This document shows, piece after piece, positions 61,146-64,000 of a stretch of DNA of 64,000 bases. Below the pieces are notes generated by a model that was not told the origin of the DNA, did no database searches, and was given only the letters and a program-made list of their open reading frames with translations. The position numbers and the translations under genes are program-made. Where the stretch lies: positions 248,001 to 312,000 of the forward strand of contig NZ_CP041335.1 of assembly GCF_008033135.1 (NCBI RefSeq), written 5' to 3'. The DNA is from Chitinolyticbacter meiyuanensis. Its GTDB lineage: Bacteria; Pseudomonadota; Gammaproteobacteria; Burkholderiales; Chitinibacteraceae. Position 1 is the first letter of the stretch; each line of letters starts with the position of its first letter.

Positions 61146-64000
<2,855 letters not shown>

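Overview
The window is high-GC proteobacterial chromosome with one long AT-richer insert-like stretch. Gene content points to a betaproteobacterium of the Neisseriales type, possibly a chitin-using member (inference, not proven). The signs are zapA-6S RNA-formyl-THF cyclo-ligase, thiD-rubredoxin-hemL, PilV/W/X/Y1 minor pilins, an EIIA-HPr-EI fusion beside a GlcNAc-type EIICB, and NrtR-linked NAD salvage. It is dense and mostly housekeeping, with accessory patches.

Layout. 1-4.5 kb: diguanylate cyclase (cut by the window start), TerB-like protein, ChaN-type lipoprotein and a two-PAS soluble chemoreceptor. 4.8-11.5 kb: hslU without hslV, a secreted sphingomyelinase overlapping a lipase-chaperone-like gene, a YedA-type exporter and an HD-GYP response regulator. 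11.5-14.6 kb: ychF, a GcvR-like ACT protein and a decayed patch holding a VOC pseudogene, an hsdM remnant and a HARE-HTH/nuclease-like gene. 14.8-19.6 kb: gcvT-gcvH-gcvP behind a tandem glycine riboswitch. 19.7-32 kb: pseudouridine synthase, solute-binding protein, parC, GRDP-like and VanY-like proteins, an AraC regulator, thiD, rubredoxin, M48 protease, HemJ-like protein, CYTH protein and hemL. 32.2-41.1 kb: an AT-richer type IV pilus block (fimT-pilV-pilW-pilX-pilY1-pilE) followed by an opposing tlpA-tonB-like pair. 41.4-44.5 kb: ylqF-btuF, a small coiled-coil gene, zapA, 6S RNA and formyl-THF cyclo-ligase. 44.6-48.9 kb: a complete GlcNAc-type PTS in two genes. 48.9-57.8 kb: an eight-gene NAD salvage operon (pncA-pncB-DUF2971-nadE-nadM/Nudix-orphan-pnuC-nadR) divergent from nrtR. 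57.9-61 kb: DMT exporter, repeat-bearing spacer and ampG. 61.1-64 kb: the start of a type I-C CRISPR locus (cas3, then cas5 cut by the window end); no array is inside the window.

Two chromosome-maintenance signals stand out. Three near-perfect ParB-binding (parS) palindromes lie within 5 kb, around gcvT and parC. Four DnaA-box-like 9-mers, one perfect, lie within about 150 bp of an AT-rich spacer before ylqF. Together they suggest the window is close to the replication origin.

The most novel-looking biology is the sphingomyelinase/foldase-like pair and the NAD operon. The NAD operon carries an AT-rich DUF2971 gene, an unrecognised 137-residue gene, and a NadR whose Walker A lysine is replaced by threonine.
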